A DNA stretch of 64,000 nt from an uncultured bacterium. GTDB lineage: Bacteria > Actinomycetota > Coriobacteriia > Coriobacteriales > Coriobacteriaceae. The translations under genes and the position numbers were made by a program. The notes under the pieces are model-generated. The model ran no database searches and was not told the origin of the DNA. It was given only the letters and a program-made list of their open reading frames with translations. Positions 44,138 through 52,463 of the stretch are shown in pieces (positions within the stretch are counted from its first letter, which is position 1; each line of letters starts with the position of its first letter). Location: assembly GCA_905215505.1 (NCBI GenBank), contig CAJMPU010000005.1, positions 1 through 64,000 of the forward strand. Reading direction: 5' to 3'.

Positions 44138-45655
44138 ATGGCGTTCTATCTGGGTATTGATATTGGGACAAGCGCCTCTAAAGGCGTTTTAATCGATGAT
44201 CGATGCAATATCGTTTGCCAGGCCTCTTGTGGACACGAGACGGACAACCCGCGTGATGGATGGTACCAGCATGATGCGGAGGCAGTTTGGTGGGGAGATT
44301 TTTGCCGCTTGTCGCGCGAGCTGGTGGTGCGATCGGGGGTTAATGCGGCGCAGATTGGATGCGTGGGCCTTTCCGCATTGGGTTGCGACTGCGTACCGGT
44401 CGATACCGAGTGCAACGCGCTGGCACCCGCGATTTTATATGGAGTCGATGCACGTTCGAAGCCGCAGATTGACGAGCTTCTTTCCGAATATGGGCCAGAT
44501 CGCGCACGCGAGCTTTTCGGGCACGATCCCTGTTCGTCAGATATTGCTCCAAAGATCTTGTGGTTTAAGGAGAATATGCCCGAGGTGCACGAACGTGCCG
44601 CGAAGTTCCTGACGGCGTCATCGTTTCTGTGTGCGAAGTTGACGGGGCGTTTTACGGTGGACCGTTATTTGGCGGAGGATTTTCTTCCCCTATACGATCG
44701 CTACACTTGGAAGGTTGATGCTCGGGAATGTGCTCGTTTCTGCCGGCCTGACCAGATGGCGGAGGTAATGTCGGCTACCGATATTGCCGGGGTGATTACG
44801 CAGCGTGCGGCTGAGGCGACGGGGCTCGTGGCAGGGACACCTGTCTTGGTGGGAACGGGCGACTCTGGTGCCGAGGCCATTTCGACGGGTGTATTCCGTC
44901 CCGGCGATATGATGGTTCAGTTGGGGAGCACGGCGTATTTCATCTACTTAGCTGATCATATGGTCGATGATGCTCGCCTGTGGCCAGGGACGTTTATCAT
45001 TCCCGGAACTTACGGGATCTGCGCGGGGACCAATACAGCGGGTGCACTCACATCGTGGCTGCGCCAAGAGCTGTATCGCGACGCGGTAGAGGCCGAGGGC
45101 CACGGTGGCCCCGATGCATATTCGGTTATGGCGCATGATGCCGCCGATGTGGCGCCGGGTGCCGATGGGCTCCTGTGTCTGCCGTACTTTGCGGGGGAGC
45201 GTACTCCGCTCAACGATCCCGAGGCGCGTGGCGTCTTCTTTGGCCTGACCGGAAGGCATACGCGAGCCCATATGGTTCGCGCCGCCTTGGAAGGCGTCGC
45301 GTATACCGTTGCATCCCATGTCGACATTATCGAGCGAGAGCATGGACTGCCAATTGGGCGCATTATGCTTGTCGGAGGTGGAACCAAGAATCCAATTTGG
45401 ATGCAGGCTATCGCCGACGTATGCGGGCGCGAGGTCTCGGTTGCCAAGGTTACGGTGGGCGCATGCTTCGGTGATGCTATTATGGCAGCTCTCGCAGGTG
45501 GCGCCTATACATCATGGGATGAACTCGCCCGAGTCCTTGGCGTTGCGCAAACAATCGTGCCCGATATGACTGCCCACGAGCTATATGCGTCGCGTCGTCA
45601 TATCTTTGACGAATTGTATACACGCAACCGTGATCTCATGCACGAATTGGTGTAA
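44138..45655 (+). CDS. FGGY-family carbohydrate kinase (xylulokinase-like)
   Basis: A 505-residue two-domain kinase: N-terminal YLGIDIGTSASKGVLID, sugar site near DGWYQHDAEAVWW, and C-terminal ATP site GTGDSGAEAISTGV, VQLGSTAYFIY and MLVGGGTKNPIW. Xylulokinase-like, but substrate assignment from sequence is unsafe in FGGY kinases. It is the last gene of the locus, six bases after btpA. I see no clear terminator after it. Confidence 0.88.
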   Translation: MAFYLGIDIGTSASKGVLIDDRCNIVCQASCGHETDNPRDGWYQHDAEAVWWGDFCRLSRELVVRSGVNAAQIGCVGLSALGCDCVPVDTECNALAPAILYGVDARSKPQIDELLSEYGPDRARELFGHDPCSSDIAPKILWFKENMPEVHERAAKFLTASSFLCAKLTGRFTVDRYLAEDFLPLYDRYTWKVDARECARFCRPDQMAEVMSATDIAGVITQRAAEATGLVAGTPVLVGTGDSGAEAISTGVFRPGDMMVQLGSTAYFIYLADHMVDDARLWPGTFIIPGTYGICAGTNTAGALTSWLRQELYRDAVEAEGHGGPDAYSVMAHDAADVAPGADGLLCLPYFAGERTPLNDPEARGVFFGLTGRHTRAHMVRAALEGVAYTVASHVDIIEREHGLPIGRIMLVGGGTKNPIWMQAIADVCGREVSVAKVTVGACFGDAIMAALAGGAYTSWDELARVLGVAQTIVPDMTAHELYASRRHIFDELYTRNRDLMHELV

Positions 45656-45734
45656 TGCCGCCGAACTGTACCGCCTTCCAATAAGGACTGCGTTGTGCGA
45701 TTCGCATGTCCCTTGGCATTTTTGCCCACAGGGG

Positions 45735-46517
45735 TTAGCGAAGGTCAAAAACAGAGCGCGCATTTGCTAAAACTGCCGATTCGATGTGCTTTATGTCACA
45801 TTTTTTGAGCGAGGCGATGCGTTCTGAGGTCCTTGTGAGCGATCTGATGAGCGATTGCGCGCTTGTTTCTGTGTTTGGCTCGGCCGGCGCATCGGTCTCG
45901 AGCAGTAGACGGTCGAGTGGAATCTGTCGTGTGTATTCGCGTCCTCGTTTAGATGCGAGCATGCGTTCGTTGACGGAAAAATAGCAGCCCGCATTACGCG
46001 CGCGGACGAGTTCGTCCGAAGTGCCGCTAAACCAGTGGAAGATGATAACGGGGGAGTCGGAGTTTGGGATGAGTAGTCCATGCGATTCGAGGACGTCCAG
46101 TACGGTTCCCGCCGAACGAACGGCGTGAATTGATATTACGCGCCCGGTAAGAGGATGCTGCACGAGCGCATCGCAGAGCCGGTCAAATGTCTGTATTTGT
46201 AGCGGTTCGCTTCCGGCAAAGCGCGCGGAAAAGTCGAGTCCTACCTCGCCGATATAGCGCTCTTGGTCAGCGACTTCGCAAAGCAGATTGACTTCGGCAG
46301 GACCACATCGTCCGTCGGCGAGCCACCAGGGATGGAGGCCGATGCCGGCAAAAATATTTGAACGGCTGCAGGCGCGCTTCTTGGCGCGTGCAAAGTCGTG
46401 CGGATCGACGCCGCAGTCAAATAGAACCAGGCCCAGCGCCGTTGCCTCATCGGCAACGGCGTCCGGGTGAGCCATTAAATCGAGATGACAGTGCACATCA
46501 AACAGCTGCAGCTTCAT
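45735..46517 (-). CDS. TatD-family metal-dependent hydrolase
   Basis: A 260-residue TatD-type nuclease/hydrolase. Metal ligands are visible: FDVHCHLD, IGEVGLDFS, ISIHAVRS, IFHWFSG and LLLETDAPAEP. TatD proteins are DNases with roles in repair. ATG 46517 is chosen because the family begins there; it lies 14 bases after the tcdA stop, so the two genes are probably cotranscribed. Confidence 0.9.
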   Translation of the reverse strand: MKLQLFDVHCHLDLMAHPDAVADEATALGLVLFDCGVDPHDFARAKKRACSRSNIFAGIGLHPWWLADGRCGPAEVNLLCEVADQERYIGEVGLDFSARFAGSEPLQIQTFDRLCDALVQHPLTGRVISIHAVRSAGTVLDVLESHGLLIPNSDSPVIIFHWFSGTSDELVRARNAGCYFSVNERMLASKRGREYTRQIPLDRLLLETDAPAEPNTETSAQSLIRSLTRTSERIASLKKCDIKHIESAVLANARSVFDLR

Positions 46518-46531
46518 CGTGGCGCACCCTG

Positions 46532-47329
46532 CTAGTCCAAGCGCTGGCCATCGGCGCGCACGCGCTCGCACCCGCGCCCGCTAATCTGGCGGATAACCTC
46601 GCCGGCAATCATCTGACCCATGATGGGCGGCATAAAGCTGGCGGTTCCCAGCTCGGTGCGCTCGTGGATGTTGGAAGGATCGCGGGGCTGTGTCTTAACC
46701 GATTCCTCGCAGCTAAACAGTACGTGTAGGCTCTTGATTCCGCGCTTCTTACATTCTTTGCGCATAATGCGGCTCATGGGGTCACGTACCGTATCGAAGA
46801 TGTCGGCAAAGCGGAGGCACTCGGGATGGAGCTTGTTGGCCCCGCCCATGGAACTAACCAAACGAATGCCGTGGTCCTGAGCATATTTGGCAATGGTGAG
46901 CTTGGCCGAGATGGTGTCGATGGCGTCGACGACGTAGTCGAGCTTGCCGCCCGTCTGCTCCAAAACGCTCGCGAAGAAATCATCGATGTTGTCGCTCAGC
47001 AGGTATTCGGTACGCTTGATGACGGTGGCGGCGGGATTGATGTCGTGGATCATGGCTTCCATCACGTCGACTTTGCGCTTGCCGATGGTGCTCTGAAAAG
47101 CGATGGCCTGGCGATTGATGTTGCTAGGCGCGATGGTGTCCTTGTCCAGAATCACAAAATGACCGATGCCGCCTCGTGCGAGCGCTTCACAGCAGTTGGA
47201 GCCCACGCCTCCGCAGCCGAGCACCAGCACCGTGGCGTTGGCGAGTTTATCAAGCGCCTCGCGACCCATGATGATCTCGAGCTTGGTGTCGCGCGTCTCG
47301 ATGGGAGCGGCGGCTGCGGTTTCGGTCAT
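46532..47329 (-). CDS. tcdA: tRNA threonylcarbamoyladenosine dehydratase
   Basis: A 265-residue E1-like (ThiF/MoeB fold) enzyme. The ATP site VLGCGGVGSNCCEALARGGIG and catalytic region with DAIDTISAKL are typical, and the C-terminal IMRKECKKRGIKSLHVLFS block is that of TcdA (CsdL), which cyclises t6A in tRNA to ct6A. GGAGG precedes the ATG. TatD follows. Confidence 0.92.
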   Translation of the reverse strand: MTETAAAAPIETRDTKLEIIMGREALDKLANATVLVLGCGGVGSNCCEALARGGIGHFVILDKDTIAPSNINRQAIAFQSTIGKRKVDVMEAMIHDINPAATVIKRTEYLLSDNIDDFFASVLEQTGGKLDYVVDAIDTISAKLTIAKYAQDHGIRLVSSMGGANKLHPECLRFADIFDTVRDPMSRIMRKECKKRGIKSLHVLFSCEESVKTQPRDPSNIHERTELGTASFMPPIMGQMIAGEVIRQISGRGCERVRADGQRLD

Positions 47330-47416
47330 AGATATCCTCCGATGGGGAAGCGGGTCGTGGTTTGGCTATTGTCATTATAGGGACTATCACGATTCCATTT
47401 GAGTCCTAGGGGCTTG

Positions 47417-47445
47417 TTGAAATGAGATCGAGATTCGCATAAGAT
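47417..47445 (+). promoter_or_regulatory. Promoter of the candidate antitoxin RNA
   Basis: TTGAAA (47417-47422) and TAAGAT (47440-47445) with a 17-base spacer, pointing at the small peptide gene on the other strand. Confidence 0.6.
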
Positions 47446-47451
47446 GAAGCA

Positions 47452-47543
47452 GATGGCACCCGTTGCCGCGGGTTAGCCAACTCCGAAACACGTTTGTAGC
47501 GTGAGAAGTGGCCGTCTTCGCATTACGCGGGGGCGGCTATTTC
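47452..47543 (+). ncRNA. Candidate antisense RNA to a small toxin gene
   Basis: Predicted transcript of about 90 bases from the promoter at 47417. It can form a 5' hairpin (ACCCG/CGGGT), a small middle stem (CACG/CGTG) and an 11-pair 3' stem (47511-47521 with 47527-47537, several G-U pairs) before TATTTC. Its end lies opposite the stop codon of the peptide gene. Confidence 0.5.
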
Positions 47544-47623
47544 ATTCGACCTCCAATGTGGATGCCGAGCTCCACAGCCGCGATTACAAGCAATAACAAC
47601 GTCAGGACATCGTCAATACTCAT
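47537..47623 (-). CDS. 28-residue membrane peptide, candidate type I toxin
   Basis: Starts MSIDDVLTLLLLVIAAVELG and ends GIHIGGRMK: one hydrophobic helix and a short basic tail, the build of holin-like type I toxins. AAGGAG (47631-47636 on the minus strand) is seven bases upstream, and a -10 TACAAT lies at 47675-47680. A convergent small RNA appears to be encoded opposite its 3' end. An inverted 12-base repeat (TGAAGCAGATGG, near 47444 and 47655) flanks the locus. Too short for most gene callers. Confidence 0.6.
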   Translation of the reverse strand: MSIDDVLTLLLLVIAAVELGIHIGGRMK

Positions 47624-47717
47624 AGTCCATCTCCTTCTTGGGTAGAGGGAGCTGGCCCATCTGCTTCAACTTCCATTGTAGCTAAATACGAACGAATGTT
47701 CTATATATAGTAGCCAA

Positions 47718-47755
47718 TTAGATAATTAGACAAATATCTAAATAACGTGTATAGT
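47718..47755 (+). promoter_or_regulatory. sdpR promoter and operator
   Basis: TTAGAC (47726-47731) and TATAGT (47750-47755), spacer 18 bases. An inverted repeat TTAGATA (47718-47724) with TATCTAA (47735-47741) overlaps the -35 region, fitting autorepression by the ArsR-type protein. Confidence 0.6.
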
Positions 47756-47789
47756 GTGCGCGTCGTGAGAGATAGTGAGAGGAGGTTCT

Positions 47790-48068
47790 ATGCCGGGAGA
47801 GGGTTTTAAGGCGCTTGCCGATCCTACACGGCGACGCATTTTGGAGCTACTGCGCGAGGGCAATTGCACGGCCGGGGAGCTTGCCGAGCATTTTGACATT
47901 AGCAAGCCGTCGCTCAGCCATCATTTGGCGACGCTCAAAAACGCCGGGTTGGTGACCGACGAGCGCCATGGCCAAAACATCGTTTACAGCTTAAACACCA
48001 CCGTCATGCAGGACTTGATTGGCTGGTTTATGGGCTTTACAGACACTGAAGGTGATGAGGATGAATAA
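47790..48068 (+). CDS. sdpR: ArsR-family autorepressor, SdpR-like
   Basis: A 92-residue winged-helix repressor (FKALADPTRRRILELLREG, DISKPSLSHHLATLKNAGLV) without the metal cysteines of ArsR. It overlaps the SdpI gene by eight bases, as in the Bacillus sdpRI operon, where SdpI signals to SdpR. GGAGG precedes ATG 47790. Confidence 0.87.
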   Translation: MPGEGFKALADPTRRRILELLREGNCTAGELAEHFDISKPSLSHHLATLKNAGLVTDERHGQNIVYSLNTTVMQDLIGWFMGFTDTEGDEDE

Positions 48069-48765
48069 CGAAAACAAGGGCATTCACGCCACGGGGGTAT
48101 CGCCGCGTGTATGGGCCATGCTTGTTGTGGTCTGCGCTATTAATGTCGCGGCGCACCTTATGGTGATGCCGAGCTTGCCTGCACAGATTCCCACGCACTG
48201 GGGAGCGAACGGCGCCGTCGACGGTTGGGGCCCTAGCTGGATGGCCTCCGCGCTCGGCGTGCTGCCTCTGGCACTTCTTGCAATGTTCTACGTGGTGCCA
48301 CGCATTGACCCCAAAGGTGAGGCATATCGAACCTCGGGCAAGTTCTATCAGGGCTTCGTAATCGCCTTCACCTTGTTCATGTGTGCCATAAGCTGGTTGG
48401 GTGAGCTTACGGTCTGGGGCGTGGTGCCGGCGGTCGGTTCGGTCAACGTGCTGATTTCCGGTGCCATCGGTTTGCTGTTCATCGGCGTAGGCAACTACTT
48501 GCCGCGTGTGAAGCAGAACTATACGCTTGGTATCAAAACGCCCTGGGCGCTTGCCGATCCCGAGAACTGGCGCCGCACACAGCGCTTTGGCGGTGCTTGC
48601 TTTATGGTGCTGGGTGTTGGTTTGATTGTGATGGGCGTGGCGGGTAGCGTGCTTTCGAGTGAAGTCGTCGCCGCGGTGATTGCGGTGCTGGCGTTTGGTT
48701 CGGTCGGAGCCGTCTACGTCTACTCGTATCTGCTGTGGCGTAAATCGCAGCGAGCCGTTCGCTAA
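48061..48765 (+). CDS. sdpI: SdpI-family membrane immunity protein
   Basis: A 234-residue membrane protein of about six helices with the SdpI signature IPTHWGANGAVDGWG near the start and LPRVKQNYTLGIKTPWALADPENWRRTQRFGG in the second half. In Bacillus SdpI protects against the SdpC toxin. No sdpABC genes are in the window, so it may protect against a competitor's toxin or act elsewhere. Confidence 0.88.
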   Translation: MNNENKGIHATGVSPRVWAMLVVVCAINVAAHLMVMPSLPAQIPTHWGANGAVDGWGPSWMASALGVLPLALLAMFYVVPRIDPKGEAYRTSGKFYQGFVIAFTLFMCAISWLGELTVWGVVPAVGSVNVLISGAIGLLFIGVGNYLPRVKQNYTLGIKTPWALADPENWRRTQRFGGACFMVLGVGLIVMGVAGSVLSSEVVAAVIAVLAFGSVGAVYVYSYLLWRKSQRAVR

Positions 48766-48948
48766 GGTTGCGGAAAACTAGCGTACGCAGTTCATAGTAT
48801 GTTCTGGGGGACTTTTCCCAGGTAGTATTAGGGGCGTGGGCAACCATGCCCCTTTTTCGTTAAGTTTCAGAGCTGATTTCCTCATTTCGTTTCCACTAAA
48901 GCGAAACAAGAATAGGGAAACAGCAGGTAGAAAGGATAAAACAGGCAA

Positions 48949-50628
48949 ATGGCGGAGTTTATCTACCAGATGTATCAGGCTCGCAAGGCCCATGGCGACA
49001 AGGTAATCCTTGACGACGTGACCCTGAGCTTCTACCCCGGTGCCAAGATCGGTGTCGTGGGCCCCAACGGCATGGGCAAGTCGACCCTGCTCAAGATCAT
49101 GGCCGGTATCGAGGAGGTCTCAAACGGCGATGCCAGGCTCACCCCCGGCTACACCGTGGGTATCCTGCAGCAGGAACCGCCGCTCGACGACGACAAGACC
49201 GTTATCGAGAACGTGCGCATGGCGTTTGGCGATATGATCGCCAAGGTCGATCGCTTCAATAAGATCGGCGAGGAGATGTGCGACCCGGATTGCGACATGG
49301 ACGCCCTCATGGCCGAGATGGGCAAGCTCCAGGACGAGATTGATACCGCCGACGGCTGGGATATCGATTCCAAGCTCGGCCAGGCCATGGACGCCTTGCA
49401 GCTGCCCGATTCCGACATGCCGGTTAACGTGCTCTCCGGCGGCGAGCGTCGTCGCGTGGCGCTGTGCAAACTGCTGCTCGAGGCTCCCGACCTGCTGCTG
49501 CTCGACGAGCCCACCAACCACTTGGACGCCGAGTCGATCCTGTGGCTCGAGCACTTCCTGCACAACTACCAGGGCGCGGTGCTTGCCGTCACGCACGATC
49601 GCTACTTCCTGGATAACGTTGCCGAGTGGATCTGCGAGGTCGACCGCGGTCACCTTTATCCCTACAAGGGCAACTACTCCACGTATCTGGAGACCAAGGC
49701 CGCGCGTATCGAGGCGCAGGGCAACCGCGATGCCAAGCTCGCCAAGCGCATGGAGGCCGAGCTCGAGTGGGTACGCAGCTCGCCCAAGGCTCGCCAGGCC
49801 AAGAACAAGGCCCGTCTGGCTCGCTACGAGGAGATGGAGGCCGAGGCCCGCGCAAGCCAGAAGCTCGACTGGACCGACATCCGCATCCCTGTGGGCCCGC
49901 GTCTGGGCAACAAGGTGCTCGAGGCCCATCACCTGCACAAGGAGTTCGATGGCCGCGTGCTCATCGACGACCTTTCATTCACCCTGCCGCGTAACGGCAT
50001 CGTGGGCGTCATCGGCCCCAACGGTGTCGGCAAGACCACGCTCTTCAAGACCATCGTGGGTTTGGAGCCGCTGACTTCGGGCGAGCTCGAGGTGGGCGAG
50101 ACCGTCAAGATTTCTTACGTCGACCAGAACCGTTCCGGCATCGACCCCGATAAGAACCTATGGGAGGTCGTCTCGGACGGCCTGGACCACATGATGGTCG
50201 GCGAGACCGAGGTTCCGAGCCGCGCGTACGTGGCGAGCTTTGGCTTTAAGGGCCAGGACCAGCAGAAGCGCGCCGGCGTACTCTCCGGTGGCGAGCGCAA
50301 CCGTCTGAACTTGGCGCTCACGCTCAAGCAGGGCGGCAACCTGCTGCTCCTCGACGAGCCCACGAACGACCTCGACGTCGAGACGCTGTCCTCGCTTGAG
50401 GCGGCGCTGCTCGAGTTCCCGGGCTGCTCGGTGGTCATTAGCCACGACCGTATGTTCCTGGACCGCGTCGCCACGCACATTCTGGCATGGGAGGGCACCG
50501 ACGAGAATCCGGGCAACTGGTATTGGTTCGAGGGCAACTTCGAGGCCTATCAGGCTAACCGTATCGAGCGCTTGGGCGAGGACGCAGCCCAGCCGCATCG
50601 TATTCACCGCAAGCTGACGCGCGATTAG
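48949..50628 (+). CDS. ettA: Energy-dependent translational throttle ABC-F protein
   Basis: A 559-residue ABC-F ATPase without membrane helices that binds the ribosomal E site. Two ATPase domains: GPNGMGKST / LSGGERRRVALCKLL / LLLLDEPTNHLD and GPNGVGKTT / LSGGERNRLNLALTL / LLLLDEPTNDLD. The linker and the EttA-type start (EFIYQMYQARKAHGDKVIL) favour EttA over resistance ABC-F proteins. Confidence 0.93.
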   Translation: MAEFIYQMYQARKAHGDKVILDDVTLSFYPGAKIGVVGPNGMGKSTLLKIMAGIEEVSNGDARLTPGYTVGILQQEPPLDDDKTVIENVRMAFGDMIAKVDRFNKIGEEMCDPDCDMDALMAEMGKLQDEIDTADGWDIDSKLGQAMDALQLPDSDMPVNVLSGGERRRVALCKLLLEAPDLLLLDEPTNHLDAESILWLEHFLHNYQGAVLAVTHDRYFLDNVAEWICEVDRGHLYPYKGNYSTYLETKAARIEAQGNRDAKLAKRMEAELEWVRSSPKARQAKNKARLARYEEMEAEARASQKLDWTDIRIPVGPRLGNKVLEAHHLHKEFDGRVLIDDLSFTLPRNGIVGVIGPNGVGKTTLFKTIVGLEPLTSGELEVGETVKISYVDQNRSGIDPDKNLWEVVSDGLDHMMVGETEVPSRAYVASFGFKGQDQQKRAGVLSGGERNRLNLALTLKQGGNLLLLDEPTNDLDVETLSSLEAALLEFPGCSVVISHDRMFLDRVATHILAWEGTDENPGNWYWFEGNFEAYQANRIERLGEDAAQPHRIHRKLTRD

Positions 50629-50636
50629 TAGCAAGT

Positions 50637-50666
50637 AGAAAGGCCGCCAGCAAGGGCGGCCTTTCT
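50637..50666 (+). terminator. Terminator after ettA
   Basis: AAAGGCCGCC pairs with GGCGGCCTTT around a short loop, followed by CTTGT. Confidence 0.8.
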
Positions 50667-50840
50667 TGTAGCAATTGCACTGCAGCTATGCCCTGGCTGC
50701 TGGTTTGATTCATAATCAAAGTCATCTCTTTGGGATTAAAGCCCGTTTTTGCTATGAGTGATTTTCTAATTCCGTTTAAAACGTAAAGACGTATTGGGCT
50801 ACAAGGACATAAGCAAATCGAATTGAAATATAACCAGTGC

Positions 50841-50868
50841 TGTAACGTTACAAAAAAGGTTATAGAAT
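50841..50868 (+). promoter_or_regulatory. Promoter with palindromic operator
   Basis: TGTAACGTTACA (50841-50852) is a perfect 12-base palindrome. TAGAAT (50863-50868) could be the -10, with TGTAAC as -35 at 16 bases. The palindrome would then sit on the promoter of the next gene. Confidence 0.45.
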
Positions 50869-50908
50869 AGGAGTATCTTATAAGTCGCTCCTCTAGAAAG
50901 AAGAACAT

Positions 50909-52036
50909 ATGCTTTCGCGTCGTCGTTTTCTGCAACTTGTCGCGTCTTCAATTGTCGCCTTAGCCGCACGTCCGAAAGAGGTTTTTGCTTCGACGGGCAA
51001 TATTGATGGTGAGCAGATACAATTTACTTCAGAAATTGCGCAAGAGCTTGCCGATAAATATATAAAGGGACTCCTCGGCTCTTCGTATACGCCCTCTGAC
51101 CCTATTCCTTTTGTAGACGTTGATGGGTCCCCGCTTGGCTACATTGTTCCGGTTGTGACATTCAATAGAGCCGCGGGCTATTTGGTTTTAGATGCTTCAG
51201 ATGATGAAATACTTACGGGATATCGTTTTGGAGACGGCTTAGTCAGCCCTATGGATCGGGGAGGAGATCTTGGTGTTGAGTCTTATTCTTTCAATAACCC
51301 AGTCGTAATGATCAATCCATTCGAATTCGGTGTGCAATCTTTGGACGGTTCAATAACAACAAATTGCGGAAGAACAATCCCGGCTGTTTCCATAGAAGGA
51401 CGGCCTGTCGTTTTATCGAATAAACCTTCAAGCTGGAACGATGTCGTAATTTACGCAACTCAAATGCAGGATTACACAGTATCTGGATTTCGTTCCATTT
51501 CTCAGTTTATGTCATATGATGAAAGCGAGATTAAGAGGCTTACTGCCCACTATGCTTGTATGGTGACAGCTTTTTCGAACGTTGCGGAACTGTATGGCAT
51601 TGCCAATTTATATAGCGACCCTTCGCAATATATGCAGATATGGAATTACACCAATACCCATGCTCTTTCCGATGAAGAACAGACTGTTCCCGGCGTTGTT
51701 TTGGGCGGAACGCCGATATCAACCTGTGCAACGGGGTTTACAAATTACTGCGCAAGCAGAGGAAGTACTCTTATCGCCCGCACTGTCTCCTCTCCGGCTA
51801 TCGCGAGCATTCAAAATGAGATTAACTCTAATAGACCGAATGTTTTACATGCGAGTTTGTACAACGGATCAGCCCATTCTGTAACAGCGGAGGCTTACGC
51901 CACACTTACTGGTAAGAAAACTGGAGAGACAAGGCAGATGATTGGCATAGCGGACGGCTGGAATTCATCTTTATCCTTCCTGAAGTATGATCAGAGCTAT
52001 TATGCGTGGACTTATGGAACGACTTTTTCGAAGTAG
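50909..52036 (+). CDS. Tat-exported papain-fold-like protein, unknown function
   Basis: A 375-residue secreted protein. The N-terminus is a twin-arginine signal (SRRRFLQL, hydrophobic stretch, cleavage near FAS). The rest loosely resembles cysteine peptidases of the C10/C39 type: HYACMVTAFSNVAELYGI could hold the Cys and SAHSVTAEAYATL the His, followed by GIADGWNSSLSF. I am not sure it is a peptidase. It is clearly AT-richer than its neighbours, and the lipoprotein gene overlaps its end. Confidence 0.6.
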   Translation: MLSRRRFLQLVASSIVALAARPKEVFASTGNIDGEQIQFTSEIAQELADKYIKGLLGSSYTPSDPIPFVDVDGSPLGYIVPVVTFNRAAGYLVLDASDDEILTGYRFGDGLVSPMDRGGDLGVESYSFNNPVVMINPFEFGVQSLDGSITTNCGRTIPAVSIEGRPVVLSNKPSSWNDVVIYATQMQDYTVSGFRSISQFMSYDESEIKRLTAHYACMVTAFSNVAELYGIANLYSDPSQYMQIWNYTNTHALSDEEQTVPGVVLGGTPISTCATGFTNYCASRGSTLIARTVSSPAIASIQNEINSNRPNVLHASLYNGSAHSVTAEAYATLTGKKTGETRQMIGIADGWNSSLSFLKYDQSYYAWTYGTTFSK

Positions 52037-52406
52037 GGCGATTCGTCTAGCTCTGTCTTTGGTGCTGATGGCTTCATTGGTGGGCTGTTCAACAAAGGAA
52101 GAGATATCGCGCGGAGGTTCCGGAGAAGTGACTGCGACAGACTCAGGTTCATTAGAAATAGCTGGCGGGCATGCCGATGTGATGTTACAAGGAGAAGGCG
52201 TGCTTAGGTCGATTGATGCTGAAGACGCTGTCTGCTCAATAGAGGATTTGAAGACAGGTGAAACTGCATCGTACCGAGTTTCAGATAATGCTGCGAATAT
52301 GATTGAGTCGATACCGACTGGAGCGCAGGTTTCTTTTAGATACTTTGCTCCGCAACTTGAGGATGAGCTTGCTTCTCTGGTGTCTATATGCGCCGATGAC
52401 AACTAA
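52014..52406 (+). CDS. Small lipoprotein, unknown function
   Basis: A 130-residue lipoprotein with lipobox LVGC (Cys25) and a mature part that is acidic and Ser/Gly-rich at first. No family recognised. It overlaps the previous gene by 23 bases in another frame; ATG 52002 or 51987 are alternative starts. Same AT-rich composition as its neighbour, so the two were probably gained together. Confidence 0.6.
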   Translation: MERLFRSRAIRLALSLVLMASLVGCSTKEEISRGGSGEVTATDSGSLEIAGGHADVMLQGEGVLRSIDAEDAVCSIEDLKTGETASYRVSDNAANMIESIPTGAQVSFRYFAPQLEDELASLVSICADDN

Positions 52407-52419
52407 AAGGCCTGAATTC

Positions 52420-52463
52420 AAACGGCCTCGGATGGTCAATTGGCTATCCGAGGCCGTTTTTTA
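52420..52463. terminator. Bidirectional terminator
   Basis: AAACGGCCTCGGAT pairs with ATCCGAGGCCGTTT around a 15-base loop, with T-runs usable on both strands. It separates the AT-rich pair from the convergent minus-strand gene. Confidence 0.85.
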
